From positions 62,001-126,000 of the forward strand of contig JAAXKQ010000004.1 of the NCBI GenBank assembly GCA_025612245.1: 64,000 nt of DNA, in the 5' to 3' direction. This DNA is from Ignavibacteria bacterium (GTDB lineage: Bacteria > Bacteroidota > Ignavibacteria > Ignavibacteriales > SURF-24). The notes beneath the pieces are model-generated. The model saw only the letters and a list, made by a program, of their open reading frames with translations, had not been told where the DNA came from and made no database searches. Below are positions 1 to 7,444 of the stretch, piece after piece (position 1 is the first letter of the stretch; the number at the start of each line of letters is the position of its first letter). The position numbers and the translations under genes are program-made.

Positions 1-195
1 AAGGTGCTGGAGGCAGTGCTGCTGATGGAAGGGGAAAACATTGATGCCTTAAATGACCTATCGGTTGTTGAAATTCTGGAGAAGAATTATTCCAAAGCGG
101 CAGAACTTTTAGAAAGGGTAATCAGCAAGGACCCATTAAATGAAGTTGCAACAGAAAATGTTCTTGCGCTTCAAAGAGAACTGGATAACCTCTAA
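1..195 (+). CDS. TPR protein, C-terminal fragment (5' end outside window)
   Basis: The reading frame is open from base 1 and ends in TAA at 193-195, so only the last 64 residues are visible. They read as one and a half tetratricopeptide repeats (ALNDLSVVEILEKNYSKAAELLERVISKDPLNEVA), the helix-turn-helix pattern with a conserved Pro after the second helix. The two genes downstream also carry TPRs, two of the next three with glycosyltransferase domains, so this may be another TPR-glycosyltransferase of the same cluster. That cannot be settled without the missing part. Confidence 0.7.
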   Translation, partial: KVLEAVLLMEGENIDALNDLSVVEILEKNYSKAAELLERVISKDPLNEVATENVLALQRELDNL

Positions 196-222
196 AATAA
201 TTACTCGGCCGGAAAAAATTCA

Positions 223-254
223 GGAGCCCTTGACAGCTTGAAGTGAAGGGCTCC
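223..254 (+). terminator. Inverted repeat after the first TPR gene
   Basis: GGAGCCCTT (223-231) pairs perfectly with AAGGGCTCC (246-254) across a 14-base loop, 28 bases after the stop of the first gene. There is no T-run behind it, so it may be a weak or factor-dependent terminator or an mRNA 3'-end stabiliser. Confidence 0.45.
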
Positions 255-328
255 AGGCCTTCCGGGTAATCCCATATATTTACAATTGCGCAATATTAGC
301 CACCCGGCGATGTCCATTTACTCATCCA

Positions 329-344
329 TGGCAAAATTTATGCC
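329..344 (+). promoter_or_regulatory. Putative sigma54 promoter of the TPR protein gene
   Basis: TGGCAAAATTTATGCC has the -24 GG (330-331) and -12 GC (342-343) elements separated by exactly 10 bases, as sigma54-RNA polymerase requires, and keeps the TGGCA core; the -12 box is ATGC rather than TTGC. It lies about 90 bases before the ATG at 434. An NtrC-family activator gene with the sigma54-contacting GAFTGA loop is in the same window (12064-13452). Confidence 0.6.
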
Positions 345-433
345 CAAAACACAACTAATTGTCACCAGAGCAGTGGCACAGCTATTGTTATAAGTTACCT
401 GACAAATATCACAAAACTTTAAAAGGTCTAGAA

Positions 434-1273
434 ATGAACCAACTGGAGACATTGTTCGGACAGGCTTACAAATTCTTTGAGCAGAAGGACTTTAACCGTG
501 CTCTTGAGACACTGGACAGTGCGGAAAACTTACTGGCGCCAGAAGACGTTGAAAACACGGCTAGTCTGCTGAACTTTAAGGGTTTCAACTATCTCGGTAT
601 GGACTCCCTCGAAAAAGCCCGTGAATGTTTTGAAAAATCTCTGAGCCTTAACCCTGCCTCCTCGCAGGCATGCGCAGGTCTGGGCGAAGTGTTCTTTTTA
701 TGCGAATACGATTATGAGGCAAAGGCCATGTATGAATGGGCCCTGGACTATAATTATGAGAACATGTTTGCCGCAAAAGGCCTGGCAAAGGTAAACATGA
801 GCCTCGGTCTGCCGGAAGATCACAACACGCTCAACCTTGAAACACTTGACTCTAAAAAGGAAAATTTCTATCACCTTATCGGTGAAGCCTACAGGCTTTT
901 TTCCGAGAGAAAATACCAGGACGTGCTCAACAAGCTTACGGAAGCAGAACTGTATTTTAACCGTAAAACTTTTAGCAGGGACTCTTCACAGAAAATATCC
1001 ACGCTTGAAAATTTCAAAGGATTTAATTACCTGGCTCTTCAGCAGCTTGAAAATGCAAAGGCTTCTTTTGAGAACTCGCTTAACCTGAATCCCAATTCCT
1101 CGCAGGCTTGTGCCGGACTTGGGGAGGTATTCTTCCTTCAGGAAATGGAAAAGGAATCCAAGACAATGTTTGAGTGGGCTGTAAAATACAACCCGTCAAA
1201 TGTATTTGCCGTCAAGGGTCTTGCAAAGGTAAATTCGGCCTTGGGATATCCTGAAACACATACAACATTATAA
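434..1273 (+). CDS. TPR protein with internal tandem duplication
   Basis: About 279 residues, all tetratricopeptide repeat. The protein consists of two units of roughly 135 residues that repeat each other: each has FKGFNYL, then SSQACAGLGEVFFL, then a GLAKVN-S-LG-PE ending. No signal peptide, membrane segment or catalytic motif is visible. I chose the ATG at 434 with AAAGG 8 bases before it; a TTG at 359 is in frame but adds 25 unrelated-looking residues. The gene sits between a sigma54-type promoter and a TPR-glycosyltransferase gene, upstream of flagellin. A protein-binding platform for flagellin or the transferases is a guess from position only. Confidence 0.8.
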   Translation: MNQLETLFGQAYKFFEQKDFNRALETLDSAENLLAPEDVENTASLLNFKGFNYLGMDSLEKARECFEKSLSLNPASSQACAGLGEVFFLCEYDYEAKAMYEWALDYNYENMFAAKGLAKVNMSLGLPEDHNTLNLETLDSKKENFYHLIGEAYRLFSERKYQDVLNKLTEAELYFNRKTFSRDSSQKISTLENFKGFNYLALQQLENAKASFENSLNLNPNSSQACAGLGEVFFLQEMEKESKTMFEWAVKYNPSNVFAVKGLAKVNSALGYPETHTTL

Positions 1274-1366
1274 GAATTACGGATGTGGTCTATGCAAAAG
1301 CTGAGGCTGAAGAAAATTGTTTAGGCCACACTTGAGTCTAATATCAAATATTTCCGGATGTAACTG

Positions 1367-4300
1367 ATGAACGACAGGTACCAGCTCGCTGTTTCATTTT
1401 TTAACGAGGGCCGATATGAGAAGGCTCAGTCTATACTGAATGAACTTCTGAAATCCAAAAGGGATAGGCAGTCTGCACTGTTTTTTCTTTCGGTTATTGA
1501 AGCCAGGACCGGAAACTTTCAGGCATCAATTGACCTGCTTAAAGAGCTCTTAAGAGCCGAGCCCCTGCATAAAGAAGCCCTTTATAACCTTGCTTTGAAC
1601 TATCAAAACCTGGAGGACTATGCCTCAGCACTCGACTGTTTCCTGAAGATGGCGGATACTTACCCGGATTTTATGCCGGCGCAGCTGAAGGCGGCACTTT
1701 TACTGCGCCAGCTTGGAAAGGCTGAGGCGGCAAAATCCCACTTCGACACGGTAATAAAAAACGACCCACTCCTGCTCAAGGAATACCTGGAAAAATTCGA
1801 TCAGCACGTTAAAGTTGAAAGCCAGCTTTTGCTCGAAAATGCAGTAAGCTTCTATGAGAATAAGGAATATCAGAAAGCCAAGGGCATTCTTTTGACTATT
1901 CTCGAAGCTGACACGAGCAACCTGCACGCGCTAAGCCTTATGGGAAGCGTCTGCTTCAGGCTGAAGGAATTTAATGAGGCCTTAGATGCCTATAACAGGC
2001 TTTTTGAGCAAAATATAAGGACGGATAACATACTCTTTAATGCAGGCCTGTGCTATCAGAGCCTTAAGAACAGTCAAAAGGCGGCCGAGCTTTACAAGTC
2101 GGCGCTGGAGGTGAATCCCAATTGCCTGGAGGCCTTAAATAACCTTGCACTCCTCTCATCATCCATCGGAAAGCACGCCGAAGCTAAGGCGCTGCTTGAA
2201 AAGGCAATAGGGGTGGATGAAAATTACCTGAATGCCAGAATCAACTTGTGCACTGTAAACGCCGATCTGAATTTATTTGAAATTACGATAAGTGACTGTG
2301 AGAGCATACTGAAAAGTGCCGAAGCAAAGGAAGACAGTTCCATAAGGGCGCTGGCCTACGGGAATGCGGGCTATGCATATTTCAGGAGCGGGAATAATAA
2401 AGAGGCAATAAAATATTTCGACCTTGCAATTGCAGAGAACCCTTTGCACCAGAATGCTCACTTCAATAAGGGGCTTGCCTTAATGCTGCAGGGTGACCTG
2501 AAGGAAGGGCTTGAAGAATACGAGTGGAGAAAACTAAGGGAAGAATGGGCAGTCAATAGAAGGGTCTTAAAGCCACTTAAAAAGGGCGTCAATCTGGAAG
2601 GAAAGACGGTGCTTGTCTTCGGGGAGCAGGGCTTAGGCGACGTGATACAGTTTTCCAGGTTTATCCCTCAGTTAAAGAAAATGAATTGCAGGATCATACT
2701 TGAGTGCGAAAAACCGCTCTGGAAAATACTGAGGCATGTTGAAGGAATTGACCAGTTTGTGGAAAGGAATTTCAGTTCTCCACCCGGGGTTCCATACGAC
2801 TATGAAGTATTCCTGATCAGTCTTCTTCTTTACCTGGATACAAGGCTGGAGGAGATTCCGGCGCCCTCTAAAATAAGCATCAGCCCGGAATACAGAGCCA
2901 GATGGTCAGATGTAATAGAAAAATTCAAGGGGCTGAAGGTTGGAATTGTATGGGCCGGTAACCCGAAGCATAACAACGACAGGAACAGGTCCTGCAGGCT
3001 GAAGGATTTTGAAGAGCTTTTTAAGCTTGAAGGAGTCACTTTCTTCAGCCTTCAGAAGGAGGACCGTAAAGGTGAGCTGCCTGAATTTAAGAGCAGTGTA
3101 GTTGACCTGAACCAGTATGGATTAAATGATTTTGAAGATACGGCAGCCGTGATAAGCTGTCTGGATCTGGTAATAACGGTAGATACGGCCGTAGCTCACC
3201 TGGCGGGCTCACTGGGAAAAGCCGTATGGATACTGGTTACATACGTTCCCGACTGGCGCTGGATGTTTGATCGAAGTGATTCCCCCTGGTATCCATCGGC
3301 CAGAATATTCAGGCAAAAGTCCATCGGCAACTGGAAGAGTGCATTTGAGGAAGTCCGTCGTGCATTGGCGGAGGGGCTTCGAAGGGAAGACAATAAAACA
3401 GAAAGTCCTGAAACAAAGAAAAAGGCATCAGAGAAAATGAATTCGAAACCATTATTCCTTTCACTTGCAACGGGTGAAAATTTCGGCTGGGGCGTGGTCA
3501 GCAGCAACCTGAGAAAAGAACTCGGGAAGATGATTGCATTTGAAGACATAAAAGGTGGCGGCACGGGCACTCTGCCGGGAAAAGTACTGCACATATTAAG
3601 GAACCATGACTTTAGCACCTCGAACGGCTACTGGGGAGAAAACAATTACGGCATGGCCGTCTTTGAAACCGAGCTTCCGAAGGAGGCAATTAAAAAAGCG
3701 CCGGACTACGACCTTGTAATTACGGCCTCAAGTTGGAACGAGGAAAAGTTAAAATCTTACGGGGTATTTAACTGTGCAACAGCCATTCAGGGGATCGACC
3801 CCGGAATGTTCTATCCTGAAGTTCAACAAAAGAAAAACGATGACCTTTTTGTGATTTTCTCCGGGGGAAAGTTCGAGCTTAGAAAAGGGCAGGATATTGT
3901 AATTGAGACTGTCAGGATACTGCAGCAGAAATACCCGGATATCATACTAATTGATGCCTGGTATAACATGTGGGCTCAAAGCATAATACCGATGAGCAAC
4001 TCAAGGCACATAAAATTTGAATGGGCAGATGGCGACTGGCCCGAGTTTATTTCTCACCTGTTAAAAATAAACGGCCTTGATATGAACAGGGTATTTTCAC
4101 TGCCGCTGGTTCCAAATGAAAAGCTGCGCGAGATTTATCTTAAGACAGATATAGGCTTATTTCCTAACAGGTGCGAGGGCGGAACCAACCTGGTGATGAT
4201 GGAATACATGGCCTGTGGCAAGCCTGTTGTTGCGTCTTATACTTCCGGGCATAAGGATGTACTGACCGAAGAATCTTCATATCCTTTAAAAGCACTTGCG

Positions 4301-4498
4301 GAGTATAAAATACTCGAACAGGCAAACGGGCTGCTAACCGTCTGGGAGGAACCTTCTCTTGATGAGGTCATAGCAGCAGTTGAATACGCCTACCATCACA
4401 GGGATGAAATACGGCAAAGAGGAATGCGCGCTGCAGAGCTTATGAAGGCTTTTACATGGAAGCATACGGCTGAGAAAATTGTACAGCTGTTAAAATAA
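1367..4498 (+). CDS. TPR protein fused to two glycosyltransferase domains
   Basis: 1043 residues in three parts. Residues about 1-390 are tetratricopeptide repeats. Residues about 410-660 form a GT-B domain of the TPR-associated GT9/heptosyltransferase-like type: FGEQGLGDVIQFSRF, then GIVWAGNPKHNNDRNRSC, then TVDTAVAHLAGSLG. Residues about 690-1043 form a second, GT4-like transferase with KFELRKGQDIVIETV and the donor-binding EGGTNLVMMEYMACGKPVV segment. There is no signal peptide, so it should act in the cytoplasm. The TPR-GT layout resembles Caulobacter FlmG, which glycosylates flagellin; being upstream of two flagellin genes, it is a good candidate for flagellin modification. The sugar and acceptor are not visible. 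The linker between the transferases (about 665-690) is Lys/Glu rich. Confidence 0.85.
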   Translation: MNDRYQLAVSFFNEGRYEKAQSILNELLKSKRDRQSALFFLSVIEARTGNFQASIDLLKELLRAEPLHKEALYNLALNYQNLEDYASALDCFLKMADTYPDFMPAQLKAALLLRQLGKAEAAKSHFDTVIKNDPLLLKEYLEKFDQHVKVESQLLLENAVSFYENKEYQKAKGILLTILEADTSNLHALSLMGSVCFRLKEFNEALDAYNRLFEQNIRTDNILFNAGLCYQSLKNSQKAAELYKSALEVNPNCLEALNNLALLSSSIGKHAEAKALLEKAIGVDENYLNARINLCTVNADLNLFEITISDCESILKSAEAKEDSSIRALAYGNAGYAYFRSGNNKEAIKYFDLAIAENPLHQNAHFNKGLALMLQGDLKEGLEEYEWRKLREEWAVNRRVLKPLKKGVNLEGKTVLVFGEQGLGDVIQFSRFIPQLKKMNCRIILECEKPLWKILRHVEGIDQFVERNFSSPPGVPYDYEVFLISLLLYLDTRLEEIPAPSKISISPEYRARWSDVIEKFKGLKVGIVWAGNPKHNNDRNRSCRLKDFEELFKLEGVTFFSLQKEDRKGELPEFKSSVVDLNQYGLNDFEDTAAVISCLDLVITVDTAVAHLAGSLGKAVWILVTYVPDWRWMFDRSDSPWYPSARIFRQKSIGNWKSAFEEVRRALAEGLRREDNKTESPETKKKASEKMNSKPLFLSLATGENFGWGVVSSNLRKELGKMIAFEDIKGGGTGTLPGKVLHILRNHDFSTSNGYWGENNYGMAVFETELPKEAIKKAPDYDLVITASSWNEEKLKSYGVFNCATAIQGIDPGMFYPEVQQKKNDDLFVIFSGGKFELRKGQDIVIETVRILQQKYPDIILIDAWYNMWAQSIIPMSNSRHIKFEWADGDWPEFISHLLKINGLDMNRVFSLPLVPNEKLREIYLKTDIGLFPNRCEGGTNLVMMEYMACGKPVVASYTSGHKDVLTEESSYPLKALAEYKILEQANGLLTVWEEPSLDEVIAAVEYAYHHRDEIRQRGMRAAELMKAFTWKHTAEKIVQLLK

Positions 4499-4606
4499 TT
4501 TTAATTCAAAGTACAGGTACTTACAATTGCGGAATATTGACCAATTCATGGGCTCGAAATTGAATGAGAAAGCGGCAATTTCGCCCCTTAACAGGTATTT
4601 TAATTG

Positions 4607-4622
4607 TGGCATATCACTTGCA
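4607..4622 (+). promoter_or_regulatory. Putative sigma54 promoter of the GT2 gene (and flagellin 1)
   Basis: TGGCATATCACTTGCA matches the sigma54 consensus TGGCAC-N5-TTGCA in both boxes, with GG (4608-4609) and GC (4620-4621) separated by 10 bases. It lies about 35 bases before the TTG start at 4658. No terminator separates the GT2 gene from the first flagellin gene, so it may drive both. Confidence 0.75.
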
Positions 4623-4657
4623 TTGTTTGTACGTGTGGAACTTAGCGGGGAAGAAGT

Positions 4658-6160
4658 TTGCCTGAACTGACATTAAGCATGATAGTAAAAAATGAGGAGA
4701 AGTATCTTCAGGGATGCCTGGATTCAGTCCGGGGGATTGCCGATGAAGTTGTGCTTGTAGATACGGGCTCAACTGACCGCACGCTTGAAATAGCAAGGAA
4801 CTACGGCGCAAAGGTTTTTCACTTTGACTGGTGTAACGACTTTTCTGCTGCAAGGAACTTTGCCCTTAAGAATTCCACCGGGCGCTGGGTACTATACCTT
4901 GATGCCGACGAGAGGCTGACAGAAAAGTCCCGTCCTTTGCTTAAAAAAATTATAAGGCAGAACTTAAAGGCAGGCTACAACTGCATTGTAAACAGCCCCG
5001 ACCGGATGACCGGAACACCGAACTACATGCGGTACCAGAGGCTGTTCTTGAACAGCCCGGATATTGAGTTCAGGGGAACAATCCACGAGCAGATTGTTGA
5101 GTCGCTCGTAGAAAAAAAATATAAAATAATTAATGCGGACATAGAGATACTGCACCTCGGGTACAACATACCGAAAGAGGAGCTGCAAGTAAAAGCCCGC
5201 AGAAACCTTGACTACCTGCTAAAGGAAATCAAGGCGAGGCCTTCTGCTTATAACGCTTTTCAGCTTGCACAGACTTATGCTGTTCTTGAGGAGAAGGAGA
5301 AGGCGGTTGAATACTTTGAGAAGACTCTTGCCTTTAATGAAGCGACTTACTTCATGAAGTCTCATGCCTGCAGGTTTATTGCCTCCTGGCTTTCTGAAGG
5401 CAACAGGCTGAAAGAGGCTCTGGAATATGGGCTTCAGGGACTCCGGTACGACAGCAGGCAGCCTCTTCTTAATATGGTCATTGCAAAAATATGCCTGAAG
5501 ATGGGCGACAGCATAAGTGCACTCAGATTCTGCCGCACTTCACTGGAGGCCAACAGGATGCCCAAGAGCAAAGACTATGAAATTTTTGTGCAGGATAAGC
5601 TGATCATATACCTGGGGCTTAAGGTTTCAGTCATGGCTGACAGCAAGCCGGAATTCAGCTACTACTTCAATGAGTTATGCCGGGTGGATAATAACGAAGC
5701 CGTATACAATGATTTTCTGAACACCGTCAGGATTCTTTTTTTGAGTGAAGGCGTTAGTGATTCCTTCCTTGAGAAGCTTGCCGGTGTTATAGATGAGAAT
5801 AATTTCGAGCTCATAATAGCACTAATAGACAGGTATATGCTGAAGCAAGACAAGTTTCAGCTTCTGGAGGCAATCCCGTCAAAATTAAGGAACAGTTTTC
5901 ACTACCTTAACTCGCTGGGCCTGTGTTATTATGAAAACGGGATGGAAAAAGAAGCGCTGGATGCATACGAGATGTCACTTGCTTACGGATTCAGGGATCC
6001 TGCTTCAGTATTCTACATGATATCGATGTACGTAAATTCAGGGGAATTTCAAAAAACTGCTGAGCTGCTTTCAAGGGCAGAGAATTCCTTCGGTTACCTT
6101 CCGGAGGTTGCAGCAAAACTTGGGATAGTAAGAAAACAAATTCAGGGATTCATAAAATAA
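4658..6160 (+). CDS. Glycosyltransferase family 2 with C-terminal TPRs
   Basis: 500 residues. The first 200 or so are a GT2 (GT-A) domain: SMIVKNEEKYLQGCLDSV, the nucleotide-binding VDTGSTDRTLEIA, NDFSAARNFAL, and the metal-binding acidic motif YLDADERL. The remaining 300 residues are helical and TPR-like (YNAFQLAQTYAVLEEKEKAVEYFEK; LNSLGLCYYENGMEKEALDAYE). This architecture includes protein glycosyltransferases such as the SunS type, so a polypeptide acceptor is plausible. I chose the TTG at 4658, with GGGGAAG before it, because it keeps the first beta strand; ATG 4679 is the alternative. It ends 36 bases before flagellin 1, which supports a role in flagellin glycosylation. Substrate is unknown. 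Confidence 0.85.
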   Translation: MPELTLSMIVKNEEKYLQGCLDSVRGIADEVVLVDTGSTDRTLEIARNYGAKVFHFDWCNDFSAARNFALKNSTGRWVLYLDADERLTEKSRPLLKKIIRQNLKAGYNCIVNSPDRMTGTPNYMRYQRLFLNSPDIEFRGTIHEQIVESLVEKKYKIINADIEILHLGYNIPKEELQVKARRNLDYLLKEIKARPSAYNAFQLAQTYAVLEEKEKAVEYFEKTLAFNEATYFMKSHACRFIASWLSEGNRLKEALEYGLQGLRYDSRQPLLNMVIAKICLKMGDSISALRFCRTSLEANRMPKSKDYEIFVQDKLIIYLGLKVSVMADSKPEFSYYFNELCRVDNNEAVYNDFLNTVRILFLSEGVSDSFLEKLAGVIDENNFELIIALIDRYMLKQDKFQLLEAIPSKLRNSFHYLNSLGLCYYENGMEKEALDAYEMSLAYGFRDPASVFYMISMYVNSGEFQKTAELLSRAENSFGYLPEVAAKLGIVRKQIQGFIK

Positions 6161-6196
6161 TTACTTTGACAGTAAATCAATTACACGGAGGTACTA

Positions 6197-7186
6197 ATGT
6201 CAACTTTTCAGATTAACACTAATATTGGTGCACTGGATGCCTACAATGCGTTGAACAAGGCAAATAGCGAAGGCATGAAGGCTCAGCTTCGCCTGGCATC
6301 AAGAAAAAGAATCAACTCGGTTGCAGACGACGTATCAGGCTACAACGTTGGTAAATCGCTTGATTCAAAAGTTCAGCTCATGAAGTCAGCTCAGAACAAC
6401 ATCGGTGCTGCAAAAAACATGCTCTCCACTGCTGAAAGTGCTCTTCAGCAGGTAAAGGACAAACTGACACAGATCAGAAGCTACGTGGCAGATGCTACTG
6501 ATCCTACAAAAGACAGAACGGCTCTTGCAGACAACATCAAGTCTTTAGGTCAGGAAATTGCAAACATAATGTACTCAACAAAGTTCAACAACACACAGCT
6601 CTTATCGGGTACAGCAGCACTTTCATCGGTAGGTTCGGGCGGCGTTGGCACGAGCGCAAACCTGGGATCACTTGCTAACTCATTTACATTCCAGACCGGT
6701 GCTGACTCTTTTGACAGAATTAACCTTGACTTTGCAAGCGGCCTTGCAAGTACCGGAAGCACTGCAATTACAAACAGCGGATTTTCTTTGTCGGTAACAA
6801 GCGACATTGCAACGGCACTGAACAGCTTCGTTTCTCTTACAACGACTGATGATGCCACTTCAGCTCAGGAAATTGCAAACCTTGCAAGCGTTACAACAAT
6901 GACCTCCGGCCAAGCCGACATATCTTCATCAATCGGAAAATTTGAGAAACTGGTTTCAGACGCATTAGGAAAGATCGGTAACTTCCAGCAGAGACTTGAT
7001 GTAAAGGACGAGTACTTGACATCAGCTATCTCTAATGCACAGTCAAGCGTAAGCCGTTTGTTTGATGCCGATATGGCAATGGAACAGCTGAATGCTACAA
7101 AGGCTCAGATAGGTTCTCAGGTAGCTACATCTATGCTAAGCCAGCTTAACTCTGCTCCTCAGAACATACTTCAGCTCTTTAAGTAA
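6197..7186 (+). CDS. fliC: Flagellin, copy 1
   Basis: 329 residues, the filament subunit. Conserved D0/D1 helices lie at both ends (STFQINTNIGALDAYNAL at the N-terminus; QSSVSRLFDADMAMEQ and SQLNSAPQNILQLFK at the C-terminus), with a short Ser/Thr-rich central domain. It has a strong ribosome site, GGAGG, 7 bases before the ATG. No sigma28-type promoter is visible directly upstream, unlike copy 2, so it is probably transcribed with the GT2 gene. It ends in a hairpin terminator at 7213-7250. It differs from copy 2 by about 30 residues without any gap. Confidence 0.97.
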   Translation: MSTFQINTNIGALDAYNALNKANSEGMKAQLRLASRKRINSVADDVSGYNVGKSLDSKVQLMKSAQNNIGAAKNMLSTAESALQQVKDKLTQIRSYVADATDPTKDRTALADNIKSLGQEIANIMYSTKFNNTQLLSGTAALSSVGSGGVGTSANLGSLANSFTFQTGADSFDRINLDFASGLASTGSTAITNSGFSLSVTSDIATALNSFVSLTTTDDATSAQEIANLASVTTMTSGQADISSSIGKFEKLVSDALGKIGNFQQRLDVKDEYLTSAISNAQSSVSRLFDADMAMEQLNATKAQIGSQVATSMLSQLNSAPQNILQLFK

Positions 7187-7212
7187 TTAGACATTTAAGG
7201 AGTTCTTATTTG

Positions 7213-7250
7213 AGGCACGCCTGCTTGAAAAAAGGCGTGCCTTTGTATTT
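7213..7250 (+). terminator. Rho-independent terminator after flagellin 1
   Basis: AGGCACGCC (7213-7221) pairs with GGCGTGCCT (7234-7242) across a 12-base loop and is followed by a T-rich stretch. It separates the two flagellin genes into different transcripts. Confidence 0.85.
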
Positions 7251-7321
7251 TAAATCCTTGTGTTTATACTCTTTACCGGTCTCTATGAAAAAAATATAAT
7301 TATTAAAAATATTTTTAGTAC

Positions 7322-7348
7322 TAAACTTTTACCCCGGGGTGCCGATAG
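7322..7348 (+). promoter_or_regulatory. Sigma28 (FliA) promoter of flagellin 2
   Basis: TAAACTTT (7322-7329), 11 bases, then GCCGATAG (7341-7348). This is the flagellar sigma28 consensus TAAAGTTT-N11-GCCGATAA with one change in each box and the exact spacing. It implies a leader of about 90 bases before the ATG at 7445. The leader contains a small hairpin, CGGGC (7394-7398) with GCCCG (7405-7409). Confidence 0.85.
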
Positions 7349-7444
7349 TAATATTGAGAATTAGATCTCATTTAATTTAAATTCAAACCAACGCGGGCAC
7401 GGACGCCCGTAAAAGAAAACAGACAAAATACATGGAGGTATTTT

